24,410 nucleotides of DNA, from NCBI GenBank assembly GCA_023422955.1, contig JAFAGG010000118.1, forward strand, positions 1-24,410, given 5' to 3'. The DNA comes from Pseudomonadota bacterium. GTDB taxonomy: Bacteria > Pseudomonadota > Gammaproteobacteria > Burkholderiales > Burkholderiaceae_D. The position numbers were made by a program, and so were the translations under genes. Shown in pieces: positions 14,795-22,044 of the stretch. The first letter of the stretch is position 1. The number at the start of each line of letters is the position of its first letter. The notes beneath the pieces are model-generated. The model saw nothing but the letters and a program-made list of their open reading frames with translations. It did no database searches and was not told the origin of the DNA.

Positions 14795-15316
14795 ATGGCT
14801 GACTCGGCCAGCGCCTCCATTTTCCGCATCGGCCTGATTTCCGACACCCACGGCCTGCTGCGGCCGGAAGCGACAGCAGCCTTGCGCGGCGTGGACCATA
14901 TCATTCATGCCGGCGATATCGGCAAACCCGCCATCCTCGAAGAACTGGCCCGCATCGCGCCCATGACGGTCGTGCGCGGCAATAACGATACCGGCGAGTG
15001 GGCGGCCGGACTGGCGGATGCCATTTCCATTGAACTGGCCGGCATGCCTATCCATGTACTGCACGACATCAAGGAACTGGGGAAATATGCCGATCCAGGC
15101 CAGGCGCAAATCCTGATTGCCGGACATTCGCATCAGCCGCTGGTTCGCGAGGAAGCCGGCATCCTGCATGTGAACCCGGGAAGCGCGGGACCGCGACGGT
15201 TTCGCCTGCCGATCAGCGTGGCGATATTGACGATTCGGGAAGAGGCGGAGAAAAGAACGGTAAGAACGGTGGGAGCGGCGAGAACGGCGCAAGCGGAAAT
15301 CATCCGCTTGCTATGA
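14795..15316 (+). CDS. YfcE-like metallophosphoesterase
   Basis: A 173-residue member of the calcineurin-like phosphoesterase superfamily, of the YfcE/MJ0936 group, which hydrolyses phosphodiesters with Mn2+; the natural substrate is unknown. Metal-binding motifs are ISDTHG (D17, H19), HAGDIG (D41), VRGNNDTGEW (N63-D65), H90 in HVLHDIKELGKY, and AGHSHQP (H111, H113), followed by HVNPGSAGPRRF. The last 25 or so residues (EEAEKRTVRTVGAARTAQAEIIRLL) extend past the conserved fold and are encoded by short imperfect repeats of an aagaacggt type. It starts 8 nt after hrcA, so it is probably cotranscribed, and it converges on fur with only 12 nt between the stop codons. Confidence 0.9.
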   Translation: MADSASASIFRIGLISDTHGLLRPEATAALRGVDHIIHAGDIGKPAILEELARIAPMTVVRGNNDTGEWAAGLADAISIELAGMPIHVLHDIKELGKYADPGQAQILIAGHSHQPLVREEAGILHVNPGSAGPRRFRLPISVAILTIREEAEKRTVRTVGAARTAQAEIIRLL

Positions 15317-15328
15317 ACGTCTATCGCA

Positions 15329-15760
15329 CTAGCGGGTGCGATGAGGGCATTTCGGCTTGATGCAGTGCGCGTAGAGCGCCAGCGCATGCTCGGTCAACTC
15401 GAAACCGCGCTGGGTCGCGATACGATGCTGACGCTTTTCGATTTCTTCATCCACGAATTCTTCCACGTGCCCGCAATCCAGGCAGACCAGGTGGTCGTGA
15501 TGTTCGCCCTGGTTCAGTTCATACACGGCCTTGGCGGTTTCGAAGTGGTTGCGGGTCAGGAGCCCAGCCTGTTCGAACTGGGTCAATACCCGGTACACGG
15601 TGGCCAGCCCGATATCCATGTTCTCGGTCAACAGCAGCTTGTACACATCTTCTGCGCTAAGGTGACGGACCTGGCTGGTCTGGAAAATCTCGAGGATTTT
15701 CAGGCGCGGCAGCGTTGCCTTGAGGCCGCTGGCTTTCAGTTCGGAAGGGTTATCATTCAT
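15329..15760 (-). CDS. fur: Ferric uptake regulator Fur
   Basis: Fe2+-dependent repressor of iron uptake genes. The 143-residue protein has an N-terminal winged helix (LKATLPRLKILEIFQ; LSAEDVYKLLLTENMDIGLATVYRVLTQFEQAGLL) and the metal-site region HHDHLVCLDCG (H87, H88, H90, C93, C96). The dimerisation domain ends in CIKPKC (C133, C138). The start at MNDNPSELK was chosen; a 30-codon upstream extension runs through the promoter region and is unlike the family. The SD is weak. A promoter TTGAGC-N17-TATGAT lies 31-59 nt upstream, and a weak Fur-box-like site overlaps its -10, consistent with autoregulation. It is divergent from bamE, a conserved betaproteobacterial and pseudomonad arrangement. 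Confidence 0.97.
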   Translation of the reverse strand: MNDNPSELKASGLKATLPRLKILEIFQTSQVRHLSAEDVYKLLLTENMDIGLATVYRVLTQFEQAGLLTRNHFETAKAVYELNQGEHHDHLVCLDCGHVEEFVDEEIEKRQHRIATQRGFELTEHALALYAHCIKPKCPHRTR

Positions 15761-15777
15761 GATCTTGCTCGCATTCA

Positions 15778-15796
15778 GATTATCTGCTTTATCATA
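15778..15796 (-). promoter_or_regulatory. fur: Weak Fur-box-like site over the fur promoter
   Basis: The 19 bases match about 10 of 19 positions of the classical Fur box. On the minus strand they include two GATAA(A/T) hexamers 3 nt apart. The site overlaps the -10 (15791-15796) and the likely start point near 15784, where a repressor would block fur transcription. The match is modest. Confidence 0.35.
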
Positions 15797-15819
15797 TAGC
15801 GTTTGAGTAGCTTGCTCAA
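15791..15819 (-). promoter_or_regulatory. fur: fur promoter (sigma-70 type)
   Basis: On the minus strand: -35 TTGAGC (15814-15819), 17-nt spacer, -10 TATGAT (15791-15796). The start point would be about 24 nt before the fur ATG. The -35 overlaps that of the divergent bamE promoter. Confidence 0.6.
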
Positions 15820-15821
15820 AC
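15801..15821. promoter_or_regulatory. Dyad in the fur/bamE control region
   Basis: GTTTGAG (15801-15807) and its exact complement CTCAAAC (15815-15821) with a 7-nt centre. The right arm covers the overlapping -35 elements of both divergent promoters. It looks like an operator for a dimeric regulator, but it is not Fur-like and the protein is unknown. Confidence 0.45.
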
Positions 15822-15839
15822 ACTTTGACTCTATCTAAT
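15812..15839 (+). promoter_or_regulatory. bamE: Candidate bamE promoter
   Basis: -35 TTGCTC (15812-15817), 16-nt spacer, -10 TCTAAT (15834-15839). The predicted start near 15846-15848 is just before the ATG at 15849, leaving almost no leader. The -35 is a weak match. Confidence 0.45.
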
Positions 15840-15848
15840 CTCATGTTC

Positions 15849-16307
15849 ATGCCTACTCGTCAAGCCTCACGGCTGTTGCGCTTTTCTGTACTGGCGTGCG
15901 CACTCCTCGTTGGCGCCTGCGCTTCCAAGCAAAAGGCGGCGGAACCGGTTGCTGCCGCAACGGATGGCCTCCAAACGGTAAAAGAGCGCCGGATACTGGG
16001 TTTTCTGACCCCTTATCGGCCGGATGTCCAGCAGGGTAACTTCATTTCCCAGGAAATGATGCAGCAACTCAAGATCGGCATGACGCCTGAACAGGTGCGC
16101 TTTGTGCTCGGCACGCCGCTGGTGACGGATGTATTCCACGAAAATCGCTGGGATTATCCGTTCCGTCTGCAAAAAGGCACTGGCGAAGTCATTTTCAGCC
16201 GCGTCACGGTTCACTTTGAAGACAAGCGCGTGGCCCGCATCGATGGCGGCGATTTGCCGACAGAGCGCAACTTCCTGGAGCTGCTGTCGGACGACGCAGC
16301 CAATTAA
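15849..16307 (+). CDS. bamE: BamE/OmlA (SmpA) outer-membrane assembly lipoprotein
   Basis: Small lipoprotein of the BAM complex, which inserts beta-barrel proteins into the outer membrane. The 152-residue precursor has a basic start (MPTRQASRLLR), a hydrophobic segment and the lipobox LLVGAC with acylated C24. The mature part has the SmpA/OmlA fold: GNFISQEMMQQLKIGMTPEQVRFVLGTPLVTDVFHENRWDYPFRLQKG, then VTVHFEDKRVARIDGGDLPTE. In-frame starts also exist 2 and 8 codons upstream; 15849 was preferred because a -10-like TCTAAT ends 9 nt before it. It is divergent from fur and 18 nt before dapB. Confidence 0.93.
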   Translation: MPTRQASRLLRFSVLACALLVGACASKQKAAEPVAAATDGLQTVKERRILGFLTPYRPDVQQGNFISQEMMQQLKIGMTPEQVRFVLGTPLVTDVFHENRWDYPFRLQKGTGEVIFSRVTVHFEDKRVARIDGGDLPTERNFLELLSDDAAN

Positions 16308-16325
16308 AATAACCGGATTATCCCT

Positions 16326-17132
16326 ATGAGTTCCTTGCATATCGCCGTAGCAGGCGCTTCCGGCCGCATGGGCCGCATGCTGATCGAAGCCATCCAGAAC
16401 GCACCTGACACCGTCCTGAGCGGCGCACTGGATATCCCCGATTCTCCCGGCCTGGGCACCGATGCCGCTGCCTTTCTCGGCCAGCCGGCCGGCGTGAACA
16501 TCGAATCCGACCTGGCAAAGGGATTGGCAAACACCCAATACCTGATCGACTTCACGCGTCCGGAAGGTACGCTCAAGCACCTGGAATACTGCGCCGCGCA
16601 TGGCATCAAGATGATCATCGGCACCACCGGTTTCGATGAAGCCGGCAAAGCGGCGATCGCCGAAGCGGCAAAGAAAGTCGCGATCGTGTTCGCGCCCAAC
16701 ATGAGCGTGGGCGTGAACGTGACGATGAAACTGCTGGAAATGGCGGCCAAGAGCTTTTCCGAAGGCTACGACATAGAAATCATCGAAGCCCACCATCGCC
16801 ACAAGGTCGATGCGCCGTCGGGCACCGCGCTGAAAATGGGCGAGGTGATCGCCGATGCGCTGGGCCGCGATCTGAAGGAAGTGGGCGTTTATGCGCGCGA
16901 AGGCGTGACCGGCGAACGCGAGCCTTCGACCATAGGCTTTTCGACCATACGTGGCGGCGATATCGTCGGCGACCATACCGTGCTGTTTGCCGGCATAGGC
17001 GAGCGCATCGAAATCACGCACAAATCCGCCAGCCGGGTCACTTATGCACACGGCAGTCTGCGCGCCGCCCGCTTCCTCGCCGACAAAACGACCGGCCTGT
17101 ACGACATGCAGGACGTGCTGGGCCTGCGTTAA
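16326..17132 (+). CDS. dapB: 4-hydroxy-tetrahydrodipicolinate reductase
   Basis: NAD(P)H-dependent reductase of the diaminopimelate/lysine pathway, feeding peptidoglycan synthesis. The 268-residue protein has the dinucleotide-binding motif IAVAGASGRMGRM (residues 6-18), LIDFTRPEGTLKHL, MIIGTTGF and the stretch APNMSVGVNV. The catalytic block is EAHHRHKVDAPSGTALKMGE with H156 as general acid and K160. The C-terminal end GDHTVLFAGIGERIEITHKSASR is typical. It begins 18 nt after bamE and may share its promoter. A hairpin with a T run lies about 70 nt downstream. Confidence 0.97.
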   Translation: MSSLHIAVAGASGRMGRMLIEAIQNAPDTVLSGALDIPDSPGLGTDAAAFLGQPAGVNIESDLAKGLANTQYLIDFTRPEGTLKHLEYCAAHGIKMIIGTTGFDEAGKAAIAEAAKKVAIVFAPNMSVGVNVTMKLLEMAAKSFSEGYDIEIIEAHHRHKVDAPSGTALKMGEVIADALGRDLKEVGVYAREGVTGEREPSTIGFSTIRGGDIVGDHTVLFAGIGERIEITHKSASRVTYAHGSLRAARFLADKTTGLYDMQDVLGLR

Positions 17133-17203
17133 AACCATGCATTAGCGCTAACTTGACGCCCCCGCTTGTCAGCTGAACTTTTCAGCTAAATTTGTCAACC
17201 GAG

Positions 17204-17237
17204 TCGCCCCGACCCCATAAAGCGCCGGGGCGATTTT
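17204..17237 (+). terminator. Intrinsic terminator after dapB
   Basis: Stem TCGCCCCG (17204-17211) with its exact complement at 17226-17233, 14-nt loop, then TTTT (17234-17237). A second small hairpin (AGCTGAA-ctt-TTCAGCT, 17171-17187) lies between dapB and this terminator. Confidence 0.75.
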
Positions 17238-17514
17238 CCTGGTGGTGACAATTTCTCTTACTGCAGATGGCATGAAATCAATTCGCAATTCCTGCCTCTA
17301 CCGAAATCCTTCCCTCTACCTTTTTTCTCCTGTGCGGCATGCGAGCCTGAGCTTTGCAATGCCCAGGCTCGCTCCTCACTAAAGCGAAGGCAGCCAAAAA
17401 ACAAGCCGCCCGAGCCGGGACTGCCCACGGCACGCAACGCTTCCCTCTCGCAGACTGGTTTCCGGCCCCCATTCCCTTTACACTCCACGATTAATTTCCT
17501 TATCGCTATCCAGC
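17238..17514. other. Non-coding remainder of the 382-nt dapB-exbB gap
   Basis: I see no convincing gene here. A perfect 9-bp hairpin is present (GCGAGCCTG at 17341-17349 pairing with 17364-17372) without a T tract on either side. A weak promoter-like pair precedes exbB: TTTACA (17477-17482), 18 nt, TATCGC (17501-17506). No SD is visible before the exbB ATG. A minus-strand frame of 76 codons (17258-17488) has no SD, no recognisable family and odd low-complexity content, and is not called. Confidence 0.5.
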
Positions 17515-18213
17515 ATGAATCCCACCGTTGCGAATCCCGGACTCAGCCTTGCGCACTACTGGGCACAGAGCGATGCCGTCAGCCATTCCGTCGCCTACGT
17601 GCTGCTCGTGATGTCGCTGCTATCGTGGTATTTCATCCTCTCCAAGGGATGGAGCGCGTGGCGCATTCGCCGCAGCGCAGGTTCACTGGAACATTTCTGG
17701 AAAGCGCCGAACCTGGCGGCAGCCATCACCACGGTGAAGGCTGCCGATCCGGAAAATGTCTACACCCCGCTCGCGGCCCAAAGCGTGCAAGCGGCCGGCA
17801 CCAGGCCGCAGGAAGGCTCGCTCAACGCCGCGACCGATCCGGGCGAACTGATCACCCGCACGCTGCGGCAGGAAATCAACCGCGTGTCCGCGCGCCTGGA
17901 AAATGGCCTGACCGTGCTGGCCTCGGTCGGTTCGACCGCCCCTTTCGTCGGCCTGTTCGGCACTGTCTGGGGCATTTACCATGCGCTGATGGCAGTATCG
18001 TCCAGCGGCACGGTACAAATCGACAAGATCGCCGGCCCGGTCGGCGAAGCGCTGATCATGACGGCGGCCGGCCTGGCGGTCGCCATTCCCGCCGTGCTCG
18101 CCTACAACGCCTTCACCCGCGTCAATCGCGTGACGCTGGCGGAACTCGATGCCTTTGCCCATGACCTGCATGCCTATCTGACCATGGGAACGCGGGTTGC
18201 CAAGCAAGACTGA
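17515..18213 (+). CDS. exbB: ExbB-type proton channel protein (MotA/TolQ/ExbB family)
   Basis: Inner-membrane component that, with ExbD, uses the proton-motive force to energise TonB-dependent outer-membrane transport. At 232 residues it has three membrane segments: about 25-45 (SVAYVLLVMSLLSWYFILSKG), about 135-155 and about 175-195. The conserved core is LENGLTVLASVGSTAPFVGLFGTVWGIYHAL, then IAGPVGEALIMTAAGLAVAIPAVLAYN. TolQ belongs to the same family. ExbB is preferred because ExbD follows and tolA, tolB and pal are absent. No tonB lies beside the pair in this window. No SD is evident. It is 49 nt before exbD. Confidence 0.87.
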   Translation: MNPTVANPGLSLAHYWAQSDAVSHSVAYVLLVMSLLSWYFILSKGWSAWRIRRSAGSLEHFWKAPNLAAAITTVKAADPENVYTPLAAQSVQAAGTRPQEGSLNAATDPGELITRTLRQEINRVSARLENGLTVLASVGSTAPFVGLFGTVWGIYHALMAVSSSGTVQIDKIAGPVGEALIMTAAGLAVAIPAVLAYNAFTRVNRVTLAELDAFAHDLHAYLTMGTRVAKQD

Positions 18214-18262
18214 CGACTAAAGACTGACAACTGATCTGACAACGGATACGCAAGGAATCACG

Positions 18263-18694
18263 ATGGCTTTTGGCGGATTCAACAACGACAAGCCGGCGCA
18301 GCCCATGTCGGACATCAACGTCACGCCCATGGTGGATGTGATGCTGGTGCTGCTGGTGATCTTCATCATCAGCGCGCCGCTGTTTACCCACGCCATCCGC
18401 CTCGATCTGCCGGCGGCCGAGGTTGCACCGGCGCCGCAAGCAACGGAAGCCGTCACCATCGCCATCGACGGCGACGGCGCCATCTACTGGGACGATGCGC
18501 CGGTGACCTTGCAAGAGTTGTCTTCCCACCTGGCGCGGGTAGCCAAGAACACGCCGCAACCGGAATTGCAACTGCATGCCGACAAGGCAACTCGCTACGA
18601 AGTAATCGCGCAGGTGATGGCAAGCGCACAGAACAATGGATTGAGCAAGATAGGCTTCATCACGGCTCCCGCCTCCCGGCCTGACGAGAAATAA
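18263..18694 (+). CDS. exbD: ExbD-type protein (ExbD/TolR family)
   Basis: Partner of ExbB in the proton-driven motor that powers TonB. At 143 residues it has a short cytoplasmic start, SDINVTPMVDVMLVLLVIFIIS with the essential membrane aspartate D25, and one membrane helix (about 22-42). A periplasmic domain follows, ending in GLSKIGFITAP. The length and D25 position match E. coli ExbD. The SD AAGGA (18252-18256) is 6 nt before the ATG. The 49-nt gap after exbB contains short gactgac-like direct repeats. No terminator was seen before leuS, though an imperfect inverted repeat lies between them. Confidence 0.88.
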   Translation: MAFGGFNNDKPAQPMSDINVTPMVDVMLVLLVIFIISAPLFTHAIRLDLPAAEVAPAPQATEAVTIAIDGDGAIYWDDAPVTLQELSSHLARVAKNTPQPELQLHADKATRYEVIAQVMASAQNNGLSKIGFITAPASRPDEK

Positions 18695-18792
18695 GGCCTC
18701 GCTTTCCTTCGCGATCATCCCCTCATTGCCTGGCGTAGCGATGATTGCGCCAGAATCGGCGTTCCCGCGCGCTATGGCGCGAGCCTCCCCGG

Positions 18793-18798
18793 TATAAT
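18793..18798 (+). promoter_or_regulatory. leuS: -10 element of leuS
   Basis: A perfect TATAAT about 35 nt before the leuS ATG, in the context CGGTATAATGT. No good -35 at 16-18 nt was found. Confidence 0.6.
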
Positions 18799-18833
18799 GT
18801 CCGGTTTATATCCCCTTTTTGGCAGCATCCGTC

Positions 18834-21512
18834 ATGCAAGAGAAATACATCCCCGCCGACGTAGAAAAAGCGGCGCAAGATCACTGGAAAACCACCGACG
18901 CCTATCGCGCGGTAGAACACGCCAAGGACAGGAACGGACAGGAAAAGAAGAAATTCTATGCCTGCTCCATGCTGCCCTACCCGTCCGGCAAGCTGCACAT
19001 GGGCCATGTGCGCAACTACACCATCAATGACGTGATGTACCGCTTCCTGCGCATGAGCGGCTACAACGTGCTCATGCCCATGGGCTGGGATGCCTTCGGC
19101 ATGCCGGCGGAAAATGCGGCGATGGCCAATCGCGTGCCGCCGGCGCAATGGACCTATGCCAACATCGATTACATGAAGCAGCAGATGCAGGCCATGGGAC
19201 TGGCGATCGACTGGTCGCGCGAAATGACCGCCTGCAAGCCCGAGTATTACAAATGGAACCAGTGGATGTTCCTGAAGATGCTGGAAAAAGGCATCATCTA
19301 CAAGAAGACCGGCACCGTGAACTGGGACCCGGTGGACCAGACCGTGCTGGCGAATGAACAAGTGATCGACGGTCGCGGCTGGCGTTCGGGTGCGCTGATC
19401 GAAAAGCGCGAAATCCCGATGTATTACGCGCGCATCACCGACTATGCGGAAGAATTGTTGCAGCACGTGGAAAACGGCCTGCCCGGCTGGCCGGAGCGCG
19501 TGCGCCTGATGCAGTCGAACTGGATAGGCAAATCCACCGGCGTGCGCTTTGCGTTCACCCACGACATCCGCGACGGCGACCAGCCGATCAATGACGGCAA
19601 GCTGTGGGTCTTCACCACCCGCGCCGACACCATCAAGGGCGTGACCTTCTGCGCGGTGGCCGCCGAACATCCGCTGGCAAGCTTTGCGGCAAAAGACAAC
19701 CAGGAACTGGCCGCCTTCATCGACGAATGCAAGAAAGGCAGCGTGATCGAAGCCGACATGGCGACGATGGAAAAGAAAGGCATGCCCACCGGCCTGTTCG
19801 TTTCGCACCCCCTGACCGGCAAGCAAGTCGAAGTCTGGGTCGGCAATTACGTGCTGATGAGCTACGGCGACGGCGCGGTGATGGGCGTTCCCGCTCACGA
19901 CGAACGCGACTTCGCCTTCGCCAAGAAATATGCCTTGCCTATAGAACAAGTCATCACGGTCGATGGCAAGATGTTCTCGACCGAGACCTGGCATGACTGG
20001 TATGCCGACAAGGAACAAGGTTACTGCATCAACTCCGGCAAGTACGATGGCATGCGCCATGCCGAAGCTGTCGATGCAGTAGCGGCCGATGTGGCCGCGC
20101 TCGGCCTGGGTGAAAAGAAAATCACCTACCGCCTGCGCGACTGGGGCATTTCGCGCCAGCGTTACTGGGGCACGCCCATCCCGATGATCAACTGTGCGGA
20201 GTGCGGCTCGGTGCCGGTGCCGGAAAAGGATCTGCCGGTCGTGCTGCCAGAAGACTGCGTGCCGGACGGCAGCGGCAATCCGCTCAACAAGCATGAAGCC
20301 TTCCTCAAGTGCGATTGCCCGAAATGCGGCAAGCCGGCGCGGCGCGAAACCGACACCATGGATACCTTCGTGGATTCGTCGTGGTACTACATGCGCTACT
20401 GCTCGCCAGGTAGCAACGATGCGATGGTCGATGCGCGCAACGATTACTGGATGCCGATGGACCAGTACATCGGCGGTATCGAACACGCGGTATTGCACTT
20501 GCTGTATGCGCGCTTCTGGACCAAGGTCATGCGCGACCTGGGCCTGGTGAAATTCGACGAGCCCTTTACCAACCTGCTGACGCAGGGCATGGTGAACAAT
20601 GAAACCTATTACCGCGAAGAGGCGTCCGGCAAGAAGAGCTGGTACAACCCGGCCGACGTGGACCTGACGCTGGATGACAAGGGCCGCCCGCTCGGCGCCA
20701 TCTTGATCGCCGACGGCAAACCGGTGCAGATCGGCGGCGTGGAAAAGATGTCGAAGTCCAAGAACAATGGCATCGATCCGCAGGCGCTGATCGACCAGTA
20801 CGGCGCTGATACCGCTCGCCTGTTTACGATGTTCGCCTCGCCGCCGGAGCAGACGCTGGAATGGTCGGACTCGGGCGTGGAAGGCGCGAACCGCTTCCTG
20901 CGCCGGGTCTGGAACTTTGCCTACAACAATGCTTCGCGCGTCAGAAGCGCATTAGAAACCCATCCCCATCCCAACCTTCCCCTTGAAGGGGAAGGTGAGA
21001 GCGGGGCGCAAGCGCCGGTAAAGAATCTGCGCCGCGAAGTTCACAAGATCCTGCAGCAGGCCGACAGCGATTTGCGCCGCATCCAGTACAACACCGTGGT
21101 ATCGGCCTGCATGAAGATGCTGAATACGCTGGAAAGCGCGAAGCTGGATGACTCGGCAGCATCGAATGCGGTGATCGCGGAAGGCCTGTCGATTTTCCTG
21201 CGCATCCTGAATCCGATCGCGCCGCATCTCACCCATGTGCTGTGGCAGGAACTGGGCTTTGTAAAAGAGCACGGCGAGATTCTCGACGCGCCCTGGCCGC
21301 AGGTCGATGGCAGCGCGCTGGAGCAGGATGAAATCGAACTGGTGGTGCAGGTCAACGGCAAGCTGCGCGGCAGCGTGCGAGTGCCCAAAGCGGCCGACAA
21401 GGCCGCAGTGGAAGCAGCTGCGCTGGCCAATGAAAATGTGAAGAAGTTTGTCGAAGGCACGCCGAAGAAAGTCATCGTGGTGCCGGGCAAGCTGGTCAAT
21501 ATCGTAGTGTGA
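18834..21512 (+). CDS. leuS: Leucyl-tRNA synthetase
   Basis: Charges tRNA-Leu with leucine and edits mischarged tRNA. The 892-residue class I synthetase has PYPSGKLHMGHVRNYT with the HIGH-type HMGH at 55-58 and the CP1 editing domain (FTTRADTIKGVTFCAVAAEHP; GVPAHDERD). YIGGIEHAVLHLLYARFW, KMSKS at 638-642 and the anticodon-binding and C-terminal domains (VVQVNGKLRGSVRVP) follow. The ATG at 18834 (MQEKYIPADVE) was chosen over a TTG 5 codons upstream. Residues about 709-725 (THPHPNLPLEGEGESG) do not look like LeuS; they are encoded by a palindromic repeat and sit between the KMSKS region and the conserved LRREVHKIL helix. The protein is about 30 residues longer than the E. coli enzyme. The TGA is 17 nt before lptE. 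Confidence 0.97.
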   Translation: MQEKYIPADVEKAAQDHWKTTDAYRAVEHAKDRNGQEKKKFYACSMLPYPSGKLHMGHVRNYTINDVMYRFLRMSGYNVLMPMGWDAFGMPAENAAMANRVPPAQWTYANIDYMKQQMQAMGLAIDWSREMTACKPEYYKWNQWMFLKMLEKGIIYKKTGTVNWDPVDQTVLANEQVIDGRGWRSGALIEKREIPMYYARITDYAEELLQHVENGLPGWPERVRLMQSNWIGKSTGVRFAFTHDIRDGDQPINDGKLWVFTTRADTIKGVTFCAVAAEHPLASFAAKDNQELAAFIDECKKGSVIEADMATMEKKGMPTGLFVSHPLTGKQVEVWVGNYVLMSYGDGAVMGVPAHDERDFAFAKKYALPIEQVITVDGKMFSTETWHDWYADKEQGYCINSGKYDGMRHAEAVDAVAADVAALGLGEKKITYRLRDWGISRQRYWGTPIPMINCAECGSVPVPEKDLPVVLPEDCVPDGSGNPLNKHEAFLKCDCPKCGKPARRETDTMDTFVDSSWYYMRYCSPGSNDAMVDARNDYWMPMDQYIGGIEHAVLHLLYARFWTKVMRDLGLVKFDEPFTNLLTQGMVNNETYYREEASGKKSWYNPADVDLTLDDKGRPLGAILIADGKPVQIGGVEKMSKSKNNGIDPQALIDQYGADTARLFTMFASPPEQTLEWSDSGVEGANRFLRRVWNFAYNNASRVRSALETHPHPNLPLEGEGESGAQAPVKNLRREVHKILQQADSDLRRIQYNTVVSACMKMLNTLESAKLDDSAASNAVIAEGLSIFLRILNPIAPHLTHVLWQELGFVKEHGEILDAPWPQVDGSALEQDEIELVVQVNGKLRGSVRVPKAADKAAVEAAALANENVKKFVEGTPKKVIVVPGKLVNIVV
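20958..21005. repeat. Palindromic repeat inside leuS, read in frame
   Basis: The core ACCTTCCCCTT-G-AAGGGGAAGGT (20974-20996) is an exact inverted repeat, flanked by catccccatcccaa on the left and gagagcgggg on the right. It encodes THPHPNLPLEGEGESG. Peptides of this kind are well known from intergenic palindromic repeats read by chance in proteobacterial genomes. Its 18-nt core CCTTCCCCTTGAAGGGGA recurs exactly after proA. The outer borders are my estimate. Confidence 0.75.
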
Positions 21513-21529
21513 ACATGAGGGCAGGCACC

Positions 21530-22042
21530 ATGCACAAGAGACGCGTTCTGCTGGGCTTGATAGCGACTGGCGGCCTGCTGTCGGGTTGCGGTTTCCGCCT
21601 GCGTGGTTCCGACCGGGCCGCCAGCTTTCCGTTTCAGCGCATCTATGTCAACCAGCCGCCCAACACGCAATTGGGTGCCGATCTGCGCCGCCAGCTAGCC
21701 CCTTACGATGGCCTGACCATCGTGGAGACCCTACAGGAAGCGCAGGTAGCGCTGCATATCCAGTCAGAATCGCGCGACAACGTGATCCTGACCCGCAACA
21801 GCCAGGGGCGGGTGCGCGAATACGATCTGCGCTATGCGATGAATTACCGTGTAACTGACGGCGGCGGCAAGGAATTACTGCCTGCTTCGCAAGTGGCCAT
21901 CAGCCGCATGCTGAGCTACAACGAGAATGCAGCGCTCGGCAAGGAAGCGGAAGAAAACATGCTGTACCGCGACATGCAACTGGATGCGATACAGCAGATC
22001 ATCCGCCGCCTGTCGCTGCTGCCCATCACCGCTCAAGGATAA
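21530..22042 (+). CDS. lptE: LPS-assembly lipoprotein LptE
   Basis: Outer-membrane lipoprotein that plugs the LptD barrel and helps place lipopolysaccharide on the cell surface. The 170-residue precursor has a basic N-terminus, a hydrophobic segment and the lipobox GLLSGC with acylated C20, followed by GFRLRGSD, the typical LptE beginning. Later features are FQRIYVNQPPNTQLGADLRRQLA and ILTRNSQGRVREYDLRYAMNYRVTDGGG, matching the short alpha/beta fold. The ATG at 21530 was preferred because GAGGG lies about 8 nt upstream; ATG 21515 and a GTG overlapping the leuS stop are alternatives that add 5-7 residues. Its place between leuS and holA is the standard arrangement. The stop is 2 nt before holA. 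Confidence 0.92.
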   Translation: MHKRRVLLGLIATGGLLSGCGFRLRGSDRAASFPFQRIYVNQPPNTQLGADLRRQLAPYDGLTIVETLQEAQVALHIQSESRDNVILTRNSQGRVREYDLRYAMNYRVTDGGGKELLPASQVAISRMLSYNENAALGKEAEENMLYRDMQLDAIQQIIRRLSLLPITAQG

Positions 22043-22044
22043 AC

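Noticed and set aside
15867..17138. 423-codon minus-strand open frame opposite bamE and dapB
   Set aside because: Covers two certain genes on the other strand and shows no recognisable protein.
17258..17488. 76-codon minus-strand open frame in the dapB-exbB gap
   Set aside because: No SD, no known family and Gly/Arg/Glu low complexity; the hairpin inside it accounts for part of the pattern.
17515..18694. Naming the pair TolQ-TolR
   Set aside because: tolA, tolB, pal and ybgC are absent nearby and the ExbD D25 position and lengths fit ExbBD; the family cannot be fully settled without a tree.
18723..20498. 591-codon minus-strand open frame opposite leuS
   Set aside because: Antisense shadow of leuS; His/Val/Arg-rich with no family motif.
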